From NCBI RefSeq assembly GCF_019800885.1, contig NZ_JAHVKE010000002.1:744001-808000 (forward strand): a stretch of DNA of 64,000 nucleotides. The letters run 5' to 3'. The translations under genes and the position numbers were made by a program. Under the pieces are notes generated by a model, which searched no databases, was not told the origin of the DNA, and saw nothing but the letters and a program-made list of their open reading frames with translations. The DNA comes from Maritalea mobilis (GTDB lineage: Bacteria; Pseudomonadota; Alphaproteobacteria; Rhodobacterales; Rhodobacteraceae). Positions 28,300 to 37,224 of the stretch are shown in pieces. Each line of letters begins with the position of its first letter. Within the stretch, counting starts at the first letter, position 1.

Positions 28300-30099
28300 C
28301 TACGAGTCCATCTTGAGCGCGTTGATGAAGGCGCTTTGGGGGATCTCCACCTTGCCGAACTGGCGCATCTTCTTCTTGCCCGCCTTCTGCTTTTCCAGAA
28401 GCTTCTTTTTCCGCGTGGCGTCGCCGCCATAGCATTTGGCGGTCACGTCCTTGCGCAGCGCGGCGATGGTTTCGCGCGCGATCACGCGGCCGCCGATGGC
28501 CGCCTGGATCGGGATCTTGAACATGTGGCGGGGGATCAGCTCTTTCAGCTTTTCGCACATGGCGCGCCCGCGCATCTCGGCCCGGTCGCGATGCACCATG
28601 ATCGACAGCGCATCGACCGGTTCCTCGTTCACGAGGATCTGCATCTTCACGAGGTTGTCGGCGCGGTAGCCGATCATCTGGTAGTCGAAGCTGGCATAGC
28701 CCTTGGTCACCGATTTCAGGCGGTCATAGAAGTCGAAGACCACCTCGTTCAGCGGCAGGTCGTAGACGACCATGGCCCGCGTGCCGGCATAGGTCAGGTC
28801 CAGTTGTTCGCCCCGCCGGTCGTGGCAGAGCGTCAGCACGTCGCCGAGGTATTCGTCGGGCACGAGGATCGTGGCCTTGATCCGCGGCTCCTCCACATGG
28901 TCGATGAGGGTCTGGTCGGGCATGTCGGCGGGGTTGTGCAGCTCGACCACCTCGCCGTCCTTCATGTGCAGGTGGTAGATGACCGAGGGCGCGGTGGTGA
29001 TCAGGTCGATATCGTATTCGCGTTCCAGGCGGTCGCGGATGACCTCGAGATGCAAAAGCCCGAGAAAGCCGCAGCGGAAGCCGAAGCCAAGCGCGGCCGA
29101 GGTCTCCATCTCGGAGGAGAAGGAGGCGTCGTTCAGGGCAAGCTTTTCGATTGCGTCGCGCAGGTCTTCGAAATCATTGGTGTCGACGGGGAAGAGGCCG
29201 CAGAACACTACGGGCTGCGAGGGTTTGAAGCCCGGCAGCGCGGTCTGGCACTGTTTCTTCTCGTGGGTGATCGTGTCGCCGACGCGGGTGTCGCGCACCT
29301 GCTTGATCGAGGCGGTGAGAAAGCCGATCTCGCCCGGTCCAAGCTCGGCGATGTCCTGCATTTTCGGGCGGAAGACGCCCAGCTTGTCGATCTGGTAGGT
29401 GCCGCCCGTCTTCATCATGCGCACGCGGTCGCCCTTCTTGACCACCCCGTCGATGACGCGGATCAGGACGACGACGCCGAGATAAGGGTCGTAGTAGCTG
29501 TCGACCAGCATCGCCTTGAGCGGCGCGTCGCGGTCGCCCTTGGGCGCGGGCAGGCGGGTGACGATGGCCTCCAGCACGTCGGGGATGCCGAGGCCGGTCT
29601 TGGCGCTGATCTCGATGGCGTCCTGCGCGTCGATGCCGATGACATCCTCGATCTGTTCCTTCACCCGGTCGGGCTCGGCCGCGGGCAGGTCGATCTTGTT
29701 GAGGACCGGGACGATCTCGTGATCAGCGTCGATGGCCTGGTAGACATTGGCGAGCGTCTGCGCCTCGACGCCCTGGGTGGCGTCCACCACCAGCAGCGAT
29801 CCCTCGACGGCCTGCATCGAGCGGCTGACCTCGTAGGCGAAGTCAACATGGCCCGGCGTGTCGATGAGGTTGAGGATATAGGTCTCCCCGTCCTGTGCGG
29901 GATATTCGATGCGGACGGTGTTGGCCTTGATGGTGATGCCGCGCTCGCGCTCGATATCCATCGCGTCGAGGATCTGCTCCTGCATGTCGCGCTCGGCCAC
30001 GGTGCCGGTCAGCTGGATCAACCGGTCGGCCAGCGTGGACTTGCCGTGGTCGATATGGGCGACGATGGAGAAGTTGCGGATGCGGGAGAGGTCGGTCAT
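28300..30099 (-). CDS. lepA: Elongation factor 4 (LepA), ribosome back-translocase
   Basis: 599 residues from ATG 30099, exactly the usual length; ATG 30111 would add MQAA. G-domain motifs: AHIDHGKST (residues 14-22), DTPGHVDF, and NKIDLPAA for guanine specificity. EF-G-like domains III and V and the LepA-specific C-terminal domain ([23 protein letters not shown]) follow. It acts on stalled or pre-translocation ribosomes. A hairpin marks the end of the transcript. It is divergent from an unknown gene at 30339, across about 240 bases in which I see no gene. Confidence 0.97.
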   Translation of the reverse strand: MTDLSRIRNFSIVAHIDHGKSTLADRLIQLTGTVAERDMQEQILDAMDIERERGITIKANTVRIEYPAQDGETYILNLIDTPGHVDFAYEVSRSMQAVEGSLLVVDATQGVEAQTLANVYQAIDADHEIVPVLNKIDLPAAEPDRVKEQIEDVIGIDAQDAIEISAKTGLGIPDVLEAIVTRLPAPKGDRDAPLKAMLVDSYYDPYLGVVVLIRVIDGVVKKGDRVRMMKTGGTYQIDKLGVFRPKMQDIAELGPGEIGFLTASIKQVRDTRVGDTITHEKKQCQTALPGFKPSQPVVFCGLFPVDTNDFEDLRDAIEKLALNDASFSSEMETSAALGFGFRCGFLGLLHLEVIRDRLEREYDIDLITTAPSVIYHLHMKDGEVVELHNPADMPDQTLIDHVEEPRIKATILVPDEYLGDVLTLCHDRRGEQLDLTYAGTRAMVVYDLPLNEVVFDFYDRLKSVTKGYASFDYQMIGYRADNLVKMQILVNEEPVDALSIMVHRDRAEMRGRAMCEKLKELIPRHMFKIPIQAAIGGRVIARETIAALRKDVTAKCYGGDATRKKKLLEKQKAGKKKMRQFGKVEIPQSAFINALKMDS

Positions 30100-30338
30100 G
30101 GCGGCCTGCATGGGGAAATGGTCAGAGGGGGATGTAGCTTAAGGTATGTCGGGAGGGAAGGGCTGGGCGTATCTGTCCGACCGTCCGGGGCGATATGGAC
30201 GGCGGCAGCGCGGGGCCGGGGAGGCGGATTGCGGACGCACCGGGCCCACCGCCGGTGTCTACAGTGCTGAAAAGCTTGTTTTGCAGGCGGGATTGTGCAA
30301 TTCACCCATCCGTGGGGGCACCATCAAGCGGGTGGTGC

Positions 30339-31061
30339 ATGACGCGTTTTGTTTCTTCGACCCATTTTTATGTCGAAGCAGACCCTTCAAGCATAGTCCT
30401 GAGTGTTCGGGACGTGGCGCTCAGGCGTGTCTGGACGGCCACGAAACGGGCGCGCTTCTTGCCGCGTGGCGTTTGCAAAGCGGTGAACTGGGCCGCGCGG
30501 GCCAGTCGGCCCATGATCGTCGCGAGCGACCGGTTCGTCGCGACACCCCTGGAAAAGGGGCAAACCTACCAGCGCATGCTCGACGTCTGGACCCATCGCG
30601 AGGATCTCTCGGCCAGCGAGACGTATCGAAACATCTGGAACACGTTGACGCGCACCGGACGCTACCAGCACAAGCGATACGAAATCACCGACCCGGCCGA
30701 GATCCCGAAATTGATTGCGACCTGTTATCTTGACCTTCTGGAAAGCATGTCACGCGACGGCTACTGCGCGGACAGGACATCTGAATTTGCGACCGGCGGG
30801 TTGGGCCGGGCCATTGTCTGGCAGGACGGCAGCCTCGTCCACGAAAACGGTGCCACGCATCGTCTGGCGGCTGCAAAGATCGTCGGCCTGCGGCATGGGT
30901 TCCCCTTTCGCATCGTTGGGGTTCACGAGGATTGGCTCCGGGTGAACGGCGTTGGGCAACGTCCGAAGGATGGGGCGGTGCGGTGGGCGGTCGGGCTGTC
31001 AAAGTCCGTGCTTTGCATGGATCCTAACGCTGTCGAAGATGACGTCATGGCGGTTCAATAG
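30339..31061 (+). CDS. Unknown protein with ParB/Srx-like motif
   Basis: 240 residues if begun at ATG 30339; the ribosome-binding site is weak and an upstream GTG (30255) is possible. Most informative is GRAIVWQDGSLVHENGATHRLAAAKIVGL (29 residues, key ENGATHRLAAAK), which resembles the GHHRLAAA loop of ParB/sulfiredoxin-fold domains where nucleotide or DNA is bound. The first half is Arg-rich and helical. Context gives no partner: lepA on one side, an Lrp gene convergent on the other. Codon use and A+T content appear a little unlike the neighbours. The function cannot be stated. Confidence 0.6.
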   Translation: MTRFVSSTHFYVEADPSSIVLSVRDVALRRVWTATKRARFLPRGVCKAVNWAARASRPMIVASDRFVATPLEKGQTYQRMLDVWTHREDLSASETYRNIWNTLTRTGRYQHKRYEITDPAEIPKLIATCYLDLLESMSRDGYCADRTSEFATGGLGRAIVWQDGSLVHENGATHRLAAAKIVGLRHGFPFRIVGVHEDWLRVNGVGQRPKDGAVRWAVGLSKSVLCMDPNAVEDDVMAVQ

Positions 31062-31099
31062 GCCTTTTCGCGCGCCTTCTGGGGCATGGTTGACCGGCT

Positions 31100-31558
31100 T
31101 CAGCCGACCTGCGGCAACACCTCGCGGCTGACCATCGTGCGCAGCGAGAAGCTGGAGCGCGTGGCGCGGATGCCGGGGACGTGGACGAGGTGGTCTTCGA
31201 GGAAGCGGTCGAAGGCCTTGAGGTCGGGGGCGACGACCTTGAGCAGGATATCGCGGGTGCCGGTCATCAGGTGGCATTCCACGACTTCGTCGAAGCGTCG
31301 GATCGCGGCTTCGAAATTGCGCAGGGTCTCGTGGCTCTGGCGTTCCAGCTCGACGAAGATGAAGACGGTCAGCGCAAGGCCCAGTTTCGAGGCGTCCACC
31401 CGCGCGGTGTAGCCGGTGATGATGCCGTCTTCCTCCAGCTTCTGGACGCGGCGGGCGCAGGGGGTGGGGGTCAGGCCCACGCGCTCGGCCAGCTCGGTGA
31501 TCGACAGGCGGGCGTTTTGTTGCAGTTGGGCGATGATCTGGGTGTCGATCCGGTCCAT
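31100..31558 (-). CDS. Lrp/AsnC-family transcriptional regulator
   Basis: 152 residues from ATG 31558; an upstream in-frame ATG lies within the divergent promoter region. The winged helix-turn-helix is DTQIIAQLQQNARLSITELAERVGLTPTPCARRV, residues ~4-37, with the TPTPCARRV recognition helix typical of the leucine-responsive group. A RAM domain follows, with MTGTRDILLKVVAPD. It is divergent from an amino-acid dehydrogenase, which it very likely controls, in the same way as the Bkd/Lrp-type local regulators. The 149-base region between contains a dyad. Confidence 0.92.
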   Translation of the reverse strand: MDRIDTQIIAQLQQNARLSITELAERVGLTPTPCARRVQKLEEDGIITGYTARVDASKLGLALTVFIFVELERQSHETLRNFEAAIRRFDEVVECHLMTGTRDILLKVVAPDLKAFDRFLEDHLVHVPGIRATRSSFSLRTMVSREVLPQVG

Positions 31559-31580
31559 TGGGGGAAGTCTCCAAGAGTTT

Positions 31581-31602
31581 CCGATTTTGTAGCGGAAATC
31601 GG
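31581..31602. promoter_or_regulatory. Inverted repeat, probable Lrp operator
   Basis: CCGATTT (31581-31587) and AAATCGG (31596-31602) are perfect arms spaced by 8 bases, overlapping a second pair TTTCCG/CGGAAA. It lies 23 bases upstream of the Lrp start. Direct symmetry; binding protein inferred. Confidence 0.5.
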
Positions 31603-31707
31603 CTTCGTGGGCCAGTTGCACGGGGTCAGTTTGGTGAAACACGCTGCCCGATGTCGCCTAGGCTGTTGGGCAAGGAAGGGACGAAAAAGTCCAACAGGAG
31701 GTTTCCC

Positions 31708-32760
31708 ATGCACACGACCCGGATTTCCAGCGACAGCCATGAAACCGTCTTGCGCGTCGAGGACGCGGCGGCGGGGCTGATCGGCTTTATCGCCATCCAT
31801 TCCACCGCGCGCGGCCCGGCGGCGGGCGGCTTGCGGATGCGGCCCTATGGGTCCGAGGCCGAGGCGTTGGAGGATGTGCTGCGCCTGAGCCGGGGCATGA
31901 CGCTGAAGAACGCGGCGGCGGATCTGCCGCTTGGCGGCGGCAAGGCGGTGATCCTGGGCGACCCGGCGGAGAAGACGGACGCGCAGTTGCGGGCGTTCGC
32001 GCGGGCTATCGAGGGGTTGGCGGGGCGCTACTGGACGGCCGAGGACATGGGCATGTCGCCGGCCGACATGGCGGTGATCCGGGGCGAGACGCGCTATGTC
32101 GCGGGGCTGGACGAAGGGGCACATGCCTCGGGCGATCCGTCGCCGGTCACGGCGCGCGGCGTGTTCTACGCCATGCGCGTGGCCGCCGAGCGGCGCTGGG
32201 GCAGCCCGGTCCTGGAGGGGCGGCGCGTGGCGATCCAGGGCCTGGGGCATGTCGGTTGGCACCTGGCCAAGCTGGTGCGGGCTGCGGGCGCCGAGTTGGT
32301 CGTGTCGGATCGCGATGGCGAGCGGGCGGCCTGGGCCGCGACCAGTTTCGGCGCCGAGGTGGTGACGCCGGACGAGATCCTGTCGGTGCCCTGCGATATC
32401 CTTGCGCCCTGCGCCATCGGGGGGGTGCTGACGGTCGAGAGCGTTGCGGGCGTGCAGGCCGAGATTGTCTGCGGTGCGGCGAACAACCAGTTGGCCGATG
32501 ACGCGGCGGGCGATGCGCTTTGGGCGCGCGGCATCCTCTACGTGCCGGATTACGTCGCCAATGGCGGCGGCATCGTGAATGTCGCAACCGAGATACTGGG
32601 TTTGGCCGACCGGCGCCGCTTCGTCAGCGACAAGCTGGCCGCGCTGCGGGTGATGACGGCGCGTATCGTCGCCCGCGCGCAAAGGCAGGGCGTCAGCCCG
32701 CATCGCGTGGCAGATGAGGTGGTGGCGGAACGGCTGGTTCGGCAGGACAGCGCCGCCTGA
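31708..32760 (+). CDS. Leucine dehydrogenase-like Glu/Leu/Phe/Val dehydrogenase
   Basis: 350 residues from ATG 31708 with a strong CAACAGGAGGTTTCCC; the frame is open farther upstream but non-coding in character. Family motifs: GGLRMRPY (residues 41-48), Lys67 in MTLKNAAADLPLGGGK and catalytic Lys79, VAIQGLGHVGWHLAK for NAD near 170, and CGAANNQLADD. The length and the GGLRM loop match leucine/phenylalanine/valine dehydrogenases, which deaminate branched or aromatic amino acids, and not glutamate dehydrogenase. It is divergent from the Lrp regulator. Confidence 0.88.
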   Translation: MHTTRISSDSHETVLRVEDAAAGLIGFIAIHSTARGPAAGGLRMRPYGSEAEALEDVLRLSRGMTLKNAAADLPLGGGKAVILGDPAEKTDAQLRAFARAIEGLAGRYWTAEDMGMSPADMAVIRGETRYVAGLDEGAHASGDPSPVTARGVFYAMRVAAERRWGSPVLEGRRVAIQGLGHVGWHLAKLVRAAGAELVVSDRDGERAAWAATSFGAEVVTPDEILSVPCDILAPCAIGGVLTVESVAGVQAEIVCGAANNQLADDAAGDALWARGILYVPDYVANGGGIVNVATEILGLADRRRFVSDKLAALRVMTARIVARAQRQGVSPHRVADEVVAERLVRQDSAA

Positions 32761-32866
32761 TCGGCGGGAAACCGGCACGCGGCGAGAGGTCGCGCGGGCA
32801 TCGCTGTGGCGATAAGGTATATCCGTGACATGGCAAATAATTGCTAGTGTTATATAGGAGACCTCC

Positions 32867-33304
32867 ATGCGTTTCGTTTCGATGCTCGTTGCTGCTGGCC
32901 TGACCCTTGGCGCCGCCCCCATGGCTTTGGCGCAGGATGCCGCGCCGCTGGTGACCGTCGTGACCGCGGACAACCCGCAGACCCAGCTGATGTCGATGGT
33001 CCTGACCGGCCAGGCCGCGCAGCAGGGCCACCCGGTGCGCGTGCTGCTGTGCGGCCCCGGCGGTGACCTCGCTCTCGCCGATGCGCCGGAAAGCGCCACC
33101 GCTGGCCAGCCGCCGATGGGCGCCAGCCCGCAGGGCCTGCTGATGCAGTTGATCGAGGGCGGCGCCACGGTCGAGGTGTGCGCCATCTACTTGCCGGGCC
33201 TCGGCGCCGATGAAAGCGTGCTGATCGACGGCGTCAGCGTCGCCCAGCCCCCCGCCATGGCCGGCGCCATGGCCGCGGAAGGCACCATCGTCTGGTCCTT
33301 CTGA
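32867..33304 (+). CDS. Exported DsrE-like protein
   Basis: 145 residues: signal peptide MRFVSMLVAAGLTLGAAP, cleavage near ALA-QDA. The mature part follows the DsrE-like order LVTVVTADNPQTQLMSMVLTGQA, VRVLLCGPGGDLAL, and a conserved-type Cys in VEVCAIYLPGLG. It lies after a promoter-like A+T-rich stretch (TTATAT at about 32850) and ends about 130 bases before another secreted protein. It is similar in plan to the gene at 26847 but not closely alike. Sulfur transfer or sensing in the periplasm is only a suggestion. Confidence 0.78.
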   Translation: MRFVSMLVAAGLTLGAAPMALAQDAAPLVTVVTADNPQTQLMSMVLTGQAAQQGHPVRVLLCGPGGDLALADAPESATAGQPPMGASPQGLLMQLIEGGATVEVCAIYLPGLGADESVLIDGVSVAQPPAMAGAMAAEGTIVWSF

Positions 33305-33430
33305 TCGGGTCACATCTTTGCCGGGGCGGATGTGATCGGCCCCGGCATGGACAGAATCAGGTGTTTGGCGCATTCTATGCAGGAACGGGCGCAAGACCCG
33401 TGTACCCATATAGAACCGAGGCATAGAGAC

Positions 33431-33733
33431 ATGACACGCATCCTGATCGCGTCCGTGACGATCTGCGCGGCCCTTGCCGCACCGGCTTTTGCCAACCCCA
33501 TCGAGCGCGCCTGCCTGAGTTCCGACCGGCCGGCGGCCAGCCGTTCGCTCTGCGCCTGTATTGGCGAGGCGGCGGACCGCACCCTGACCCGCGCTGACAT
33601 GCGCCTTGGGGCACGCTTCTTCCGCGACCCCGAAGAGGCGCAGCGCGTGCAACTGTCCGACACCCCGCGGAACGAGGAAATCTGGCAGCGCTGGCGCAAT
33701 TTCGGCGAGATGGCCGAAGCGATGTGCCGCTGA
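33431..33733 (+). CDS. Small secreted cysteine-containing protein
   Basis: 100 residues from ATG 33431. Signal peptide MTRILIASVTICAALAAPAFA. The mature protein starts NPIERACLSSDRPAASRSLCACIGEAADRTL, with Cys at three places in the first 25 residues and a last one in EAMCR at the end; the pattern suggests two disulfides. Members in Rhodobacterales are sometimes labelled arginine transporter with no support. It ends 10 bases before the convergent phosphatase gene. Function unknown. Confidence 0.75.
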   Translation: MTRILIASVTICAALAAPAFANPIERACLSSDRPAASRSLCACIGEAADRTLTRADMRLGARFFRDPEEAQRVQLSDTPRNEEIWQRWRNFGEMAEAMCR

Positions 33734-33743
33734 TAGCGGAGCT

Positions 33744-34187
33744 CTAGCCGGACGATCCCGACAAACGGGCCGCCCAGAGACGGGCGGCCTCTTCGATCAG
33801 GTCGAGCGCGCCCTCGAAGTCGCGGGTGTAGTAGGGGTCGGGCACGTCCCCTCCGCCGAGCGGGTCGAGATACATCGCCAGATCGGCGCGCGCGCCCTTG
33901 GGTGCCATCCGCGCCAGGTCGGCGTGATTCTCCGAATCCATCGCGAGGATCAGGTCGAACCGGTCGAAATCGGCCGGGCTGACCTGCCGCGCGCGCAGCC
34001 CCGAAATGTCGTAGCCCCGCCCAAGCGCCGCCGCCTGCGCGGGGCCATAGGGCGGTTTGCCGATGTGCCAGTCGCCGGTGCCGGCGCTGTCGATCTCGTG
34101 ACCGGGCAGGCGGGCGCGCAGCACCCCCTCGGCCGTGGGGGAGCGGCAGATGTTGCCAAGGCAGACGCAGAGGATACGGTCGGTCAT
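33744..34187 (-). CDS. Low-molecular-weight protein tyrosine phosphatase
   Basis: 147 residues from ATG 34187. The P-loop CLGNICRS (Cys9 to Ser16) is the CX5R(S/T) signature with nucleophile Cys9 and Arg15; the general-acid Asp lies in VPDPYYTRDF. Such enzymes act on phosphotyrosine of capsule kinases, and a capsule cassette lies some 6 kb away, but no kinase is next to it. It is divergent from cobB with 35 bases between start codons. Confidence 0.93.
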   Translation of the reverse strand: MTDRILCVCLGNICRSPTAEGVLRARLPGHEIDSAGTGDWHIGKPPYGPAQAAALGRGYDISGLRARQVSPADFDRFDLILAMDSENHADLARMAPKGARADLAMYLDPLGGGDVPDPYYTRDFEGALDLIEEAARLWAARLSGSSG

Positions 34188-34222
34188 GGCGACAGAAGTG
34201 CCAGCGAACGCGGAGGGGTGCA

Positions 34223-34915
34223 ATGGATCGGATCGTCATTCTGACCGGGGCGGGCGTGTCCGCCGAAAGCGGGCTGGGCACGTTTCGCGACAAGGATGGG
34301 CTGTGGACCCGCTACGACCTGTCCGAGGTCGCCACGCCCGAGGGCTATGCCCGCAACCCGCGCCTTGTCCTCGATTTCTACAACGCGCGCCGGGCCAATG
34401 CGCTGGACGCCAGCCCGAACGCGGCCCACCGGGCGCTGGCGCGCTTGCAGGAGGGGTTCGCGGGCGAGGTCCTTCTGGTCACGCAGAATATCGACAACCT
34501 GCATGAACGGGGCGGCAGCCGCGAGGTGGTGCACATGCATGGCGAGATCACGCGCGCGCTCTGTGCATCCTGCGGGCATCGCTGGGATGCGCCGCGCGAG
34601 ATGGCCCCGAGCGATCTTTGCCCGTCCTGCACGGCCCCTGCAACGCGGCCCGATATCGTCTGGTTCGGGGAAATGCCCTATCACATGGAGCGGATCCTGC
34701 CCGCCTTGAGCGAGGCAGACCTGTTCGTGGCCATCGGCACCTCGGGCGAAGTCTACCCGGCGGCGGGCTTTGTCGAGATTTCGGAAGAGGCCGGGGCAGA
34801 GACGCTGGAAATCAATCTCGATCCGGCGCCTGCGCCGGGGCGGTTCGATCGCATGATCGCGGGCAAGGCGACCGAGGCGGTGCCGGCCTGGGTGGCGGAA
34901 CTGCTGGGCAGTTAA
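34223..34915 (+). CDS. cobB: NAD-dependent protein deacylase, class III sirtuin
   Basis: A 230-residue sirtuin that removes acyl groups from lysines using NAD. GAGVSAESGLGTFRD (residues 9-23) and TQNIDNLHERGG bind NAD; catalytic His lies in VVHMHGE; zinc is held by CASCGH and CPSC. Tyr53 and Arg56 in FYNARR form the YxxR motif of SIRT5-like enzymes, which favours desuccinylation or demalonylation as well as deacetylation. Start ATG 34223 with GGAGGGGTGCA upstream. A large GC hairpin lies after the stop. Confidence 0.94.
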   Translation: MDRIVILTGAGVSAESGLGTFRDKDGLWTRYDLSEVATPEGYARNPRLVLDFYNARRANALDASPNAAHRALARLQEGFAGEVLLVTQNIDNLHERGGSREVVHMHGEITRALCASCGHRWDAPREMAPSDLCPSCTAPATRPDIVWFGEMPYHMERILPALSEADLFVAIGTSGEVYPAAGFVEISEEAGAETLEINLDPAPAPGRFDRMIAGKATEAVPAWVAELLGS

Positions 34916-34952
34916 CGGCGGCGCGCCGTCAAGATGGATGGAACAGGTGGCG

Positions 34953-34995
34953 CGCCGTCGCCGGCCCCTTGCGGGGGCTCGGGGCCGGGGCGGCG
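34953..34995. terminator. Long GC-rich hairpin between convergent genes
   Basis: CGCCGTCGCCGGCCCC pairs imperfectly with GGGGCCGGGGCGGCG around a roughly 12-base loop, between the convergent ends of cobB and the copper chaperone. Strong stem, no U-tract. Confidence 0.4.
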
Positions 34996-35032
34996 ACCAA
35001 GGGACCGGCCACCGCGCCCGGATGGGGCGATG

Positions 35033-35545
35033 TCAGCCGTCGCTGTCCATCATCATGCGGCCGCCCGCATTGGCAGGCGCGCCGTGCATCATGCCGCCGG
35101 TTCCCATCTGGGCGGGCATCCGGTCATTGTCGATCGGGATGGTCACGGTCATGTCGCCGGCATTCTCGAAGGTCAGGGTGACCTCGATCTCATTGCCGTT
35201 TTCCAGCGGCTCGCGCAGGCCGAGGAACATGACATGCATCCCGCCGCGCTGCAGGTGGATGGTTTCGCCCGCGGGCACGGCAAAGCCTTCTTCCACCTCG
35301 ACCATGCGCATCACGTCGCCTTCCATGATGTGGGTGTGAAGCTCCACCCGTTCGGCCACATCCGAGGCGGCGGCGATCAGGCGGTCATCGGCCTCGCCTT
35401 CGTTGGTGATGGTCATGAAGGCCGCGCCGGAAATCGCCATGGCGCTGGCGGCGCGGGCGTAAGGGTCTTCGACGGCCATCTGGGCCGAGGCGAGCGCGGG
35501 GACGAGCGCGCAGGCGCCCGCGAGAACAAGGGTTTTGAAGGACAT
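35033..35545 (-). CDS. PCu(A)C-type periplasmic copper chaperone
   Basis: 170 residues from ATG 35545, six bases after a GGAG; ATG 35551 is also possible. Signal peptide ends ALASA. The metal site fits the H(M)X10MX21HXM pattern: HTHIM, VMRMVEV, and GGMHVMFLGL. A Met/Gly-rich tail (MGTGGMMHGAP, GGRMMMDSDG) adds likely Cu(I) ligands. These proteins deliver copper to the CuA/CuB sites of cytochrome oxidase. It follows a small exported protein gene by 45 bases, probably an operon. Confidence 0.93.
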   Translation of the reverse strand: MSFKTLVLAGACALVPALASAQMAVEDPYARAASAMAISGAAFMTITNEGEADDRLIAAASDVAERVELHTHIMEGDVMRMVEVEEGFAVPAGETIHLQRGGMHVMFLGLREPLENGNEIEVTLTFENAGDMTVTIPIDNDRMPAQMGTGGMMHGAPANAGGRMMMDSDG

Positions 35546-35590
35546 GGTCATCTCCGTCTGTCCGGATGGTCTGGGTTTGGTTGGGTGGGG

Positions 35591-35956
35591 TCAGGCCGCG
35601 GCAGGCGGGCTGCGTCCCTGTCCCCCCAAGCGCCAGAGCGTCGGAGCGAGAGCGGCGTAGGTCGTTTCGGAAAGGGTGGACTCGGACCCGGCCACTGGCT
35701 GCGCCACGGGCGTATCCGGTGCAAGCGCGAGGGCTCCGACGATGCAGTCGGGGCAGGGGTGTTCGGTCAGTTCGACCGGCTCGCCCGCGTCGTCGAAGAG
35801 CGGCAGCCCATCCACCGCCAAAACGATCTGGGGCGTGTTATAGCCGCAAAGCACCCCGTCAGCCGCCATCGCGCCACGCGCCATGGAGGCGGCGAGGCCC
35901 GTGACGGACATGAGCAGCGCAAGCGCGATGCCGAGGATGACGCGGGTCGTTCTCAT
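35591..35956 (-). CDS. Small exported DUF2946-like protein
   Basis: 121 residues from ATG 35956. Hydrophobic leader MRTTRVILGIALALLMSVTG. The mature part has one Cys in VLCGYN and a CPDC pair in HPCPDCIVGALALAP. A CxxC after a His-Pro fits the DUF2946 group of short proteins near copper genes. Immediately upstream of the PCu(A)C chaperone on the same strand, so a role in copper handling is likely but inferred. No TonB or oxidase gene is near. Confidence 0.65.
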   Translation of the reverse strand: MRTTRVILGIALALLMSVTGLAASMARGAMAADGVLCGYNTPQIVLAVDGLPLFDDAGEPVELTEHPCPDCIVGALALAPDTPVAQPVAGSESTLSETTYAALAPTLWRLGGQGRSPPAAA

Positions 35957-36089
35957 CGCACTCAATCTAGGGATGCAGGCCTGCGTCCGCGCTGCGGCAA
36001 AACGACAATGGGCGGTGCTGCGCGACATACGCAAGCGCCCCGCAGGCCAAGGCCGGCGGGGCGCGCGCGATTCGCAGGTGACCGAAAGA

Positions 36090-36380
36090 TCAGGCCTGAG
36101 CGGCCTGCGCCTTTTCGATTTCACGCTTGATCTTGACGGCCTTGGGCGACAGGTCGGCCTCTTTCGCGCGGGTCAGGAAGGCATCGAGGCCCCCGCGATG
36201 GTCGACAGTGCGCAGCGCGGCGTTCGAGACGCGCAGGCGGAAGCGACGGTCCAAGACGTCCGAGCCGAGCGTCACTTCGCTCAGGTTCGGCAGGAAACGG
36301 CGCCGGGTCTTGTTGTTGGCATGGCTGACATTGTTGCCAGTCATCGGGCCCTTGCCGGTCAGTTCGCAGACACGCGACAT
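36090..36380 (-). CDS. rpmB: 50S ribosomal protein L28
   Basis: 96 residues from ATG 36380: [20 protein letters not shown], then [16 protein letters not shown] and [20 protein letters not shown]. The length and sequence are normal for alphaproteobacterial L28. Only one Cys remains, so this is the zinc-free form. It stands alone here, with about 170 bases upstream before the SDR gene; A+T content rises slightly in that gap as expected for a promoter. Confidence 0.97.
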   Translation of the reverse strand: MSRVCELTGKGPMTGNNVSHANNKTRRRFLPNLSEVTLGSDVLDRRFRLRVSNAALRTVDHRGGLDAFLTRAKEADLSPKAVKIKREIEKAQAAQA

Positions 36381-36552
36381 GGTCTTCGTCCTCGTTCTGG
36401 GCAGCGGGCCGGTGTGATCGAACCATCTGGGCCGGGCGCCGGCGCTGCGGAAACCAAAAGGGCGCGGAGGGGGCCTCCACGCCCAATAAATCTGCGGTGG
36501 CTTTAAGCGGGCCACCTTGAGGTGTCAAGCCGGGAATCGGGCCAGGGTGGCG

Positions 36553-37224
36553 TCAATTCGTCGGAAAGAGATGGATCTCGAGCACCGTGTTGCGCGGGTC
36601 GGCCTGAAGCGCGTGCATGACCGCGTCGGCGACATCCTCGGGCTTGAGCTTGTCAGGCTTGGCCTCGGAGAAAAAGGGCGTGTCCACCATGCCGGGTGCG
36701 ATCACGGTGCAGCGCCCGCCCCATTCGCGCATTTCCTCGGCCAGGTTGCCGGCATAGCCATGCACGAACCACTTGGACGCGCCGTAGATCGAGCCCTTGA
36801 GGTGACGGCGTCCCGCAGCCGAGCCGGTCAGCACGATGCTGCCCTTGTGGGGCTTGAGGTGGGGAATCGCCGCCTTGGCGGTGTAGAGCAACCCCATGAT
36901 GTTGAGATCGACGAGGCTGCGCCATTCCTCGGGGTCGCCGGCCTCGGTCCCCGGCGTGTCGAGGCCGCGGCCCGCATTGGCGAAGGCGGCATCGAGGCGG
37001 CCGAAATGATCGACGGTCTTTTGCATGGCCTGCGCCTGGTCGTCATAGGATGTCGCGTCGCCGGGCAGGGCGAGGGCCTGGTCCCCGATCTCGGCGGCCA
37101 GCGCGTCGAGCTTGTCCCTGGACCGGGCGAAGAGGGCGACGTTCCAGCCGGCCTTGGCGGCGGCATGGGCGGTGGCGGCGCCGATCCCGGTGGATGCGCC
37201 GGTGATGAAGAGGGTCTTGGTCAT
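36553..37224 (-). CDS. Short-chain dehydrogenase/reductase
   Basis: 223 residues from ATG 37224; the open frame goes on upstream without homology. Classical SDR: cofactor motif TGASTGIG (residues 8-15), NAGRG near 90, catalytic Ser in VLTGSAAG and YGASK (Tyr and Lys). The Arg in FARSRD suggests NADP preference. It resembles YdfG-type enzymes acting on 3-hydroxy acids, but the substrate is not readable. Upstream is the divergent DUF2161 gene. Confidence 0.9.
   Translation of the reverse strand: MTKTLFITGASTGIGAATAHAAAKAGWNVALFARSRDKLDALAAEIGDQALALPGDATSYDDQAQAMQKTVDHFGRLDAAFANAGRGLDTPGTEAGDPEEWRSLVDLNIMGLLYTAKAAIPHLKPHKGSIVLTGSAAGRRHLKGSIYGASKWFVHGYAGNLAEEMREWGGRCTVIAPGMVDTPFFSEAKPDKLKPEDVADAVMHALQADPRNTVLEIHLFPTN

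Noticed and set aside
28249-30270. A 673-codon open frame opposite lepA
   Set aside because: LepA is unmistakable on the minus strand; the other frame is an artefact.
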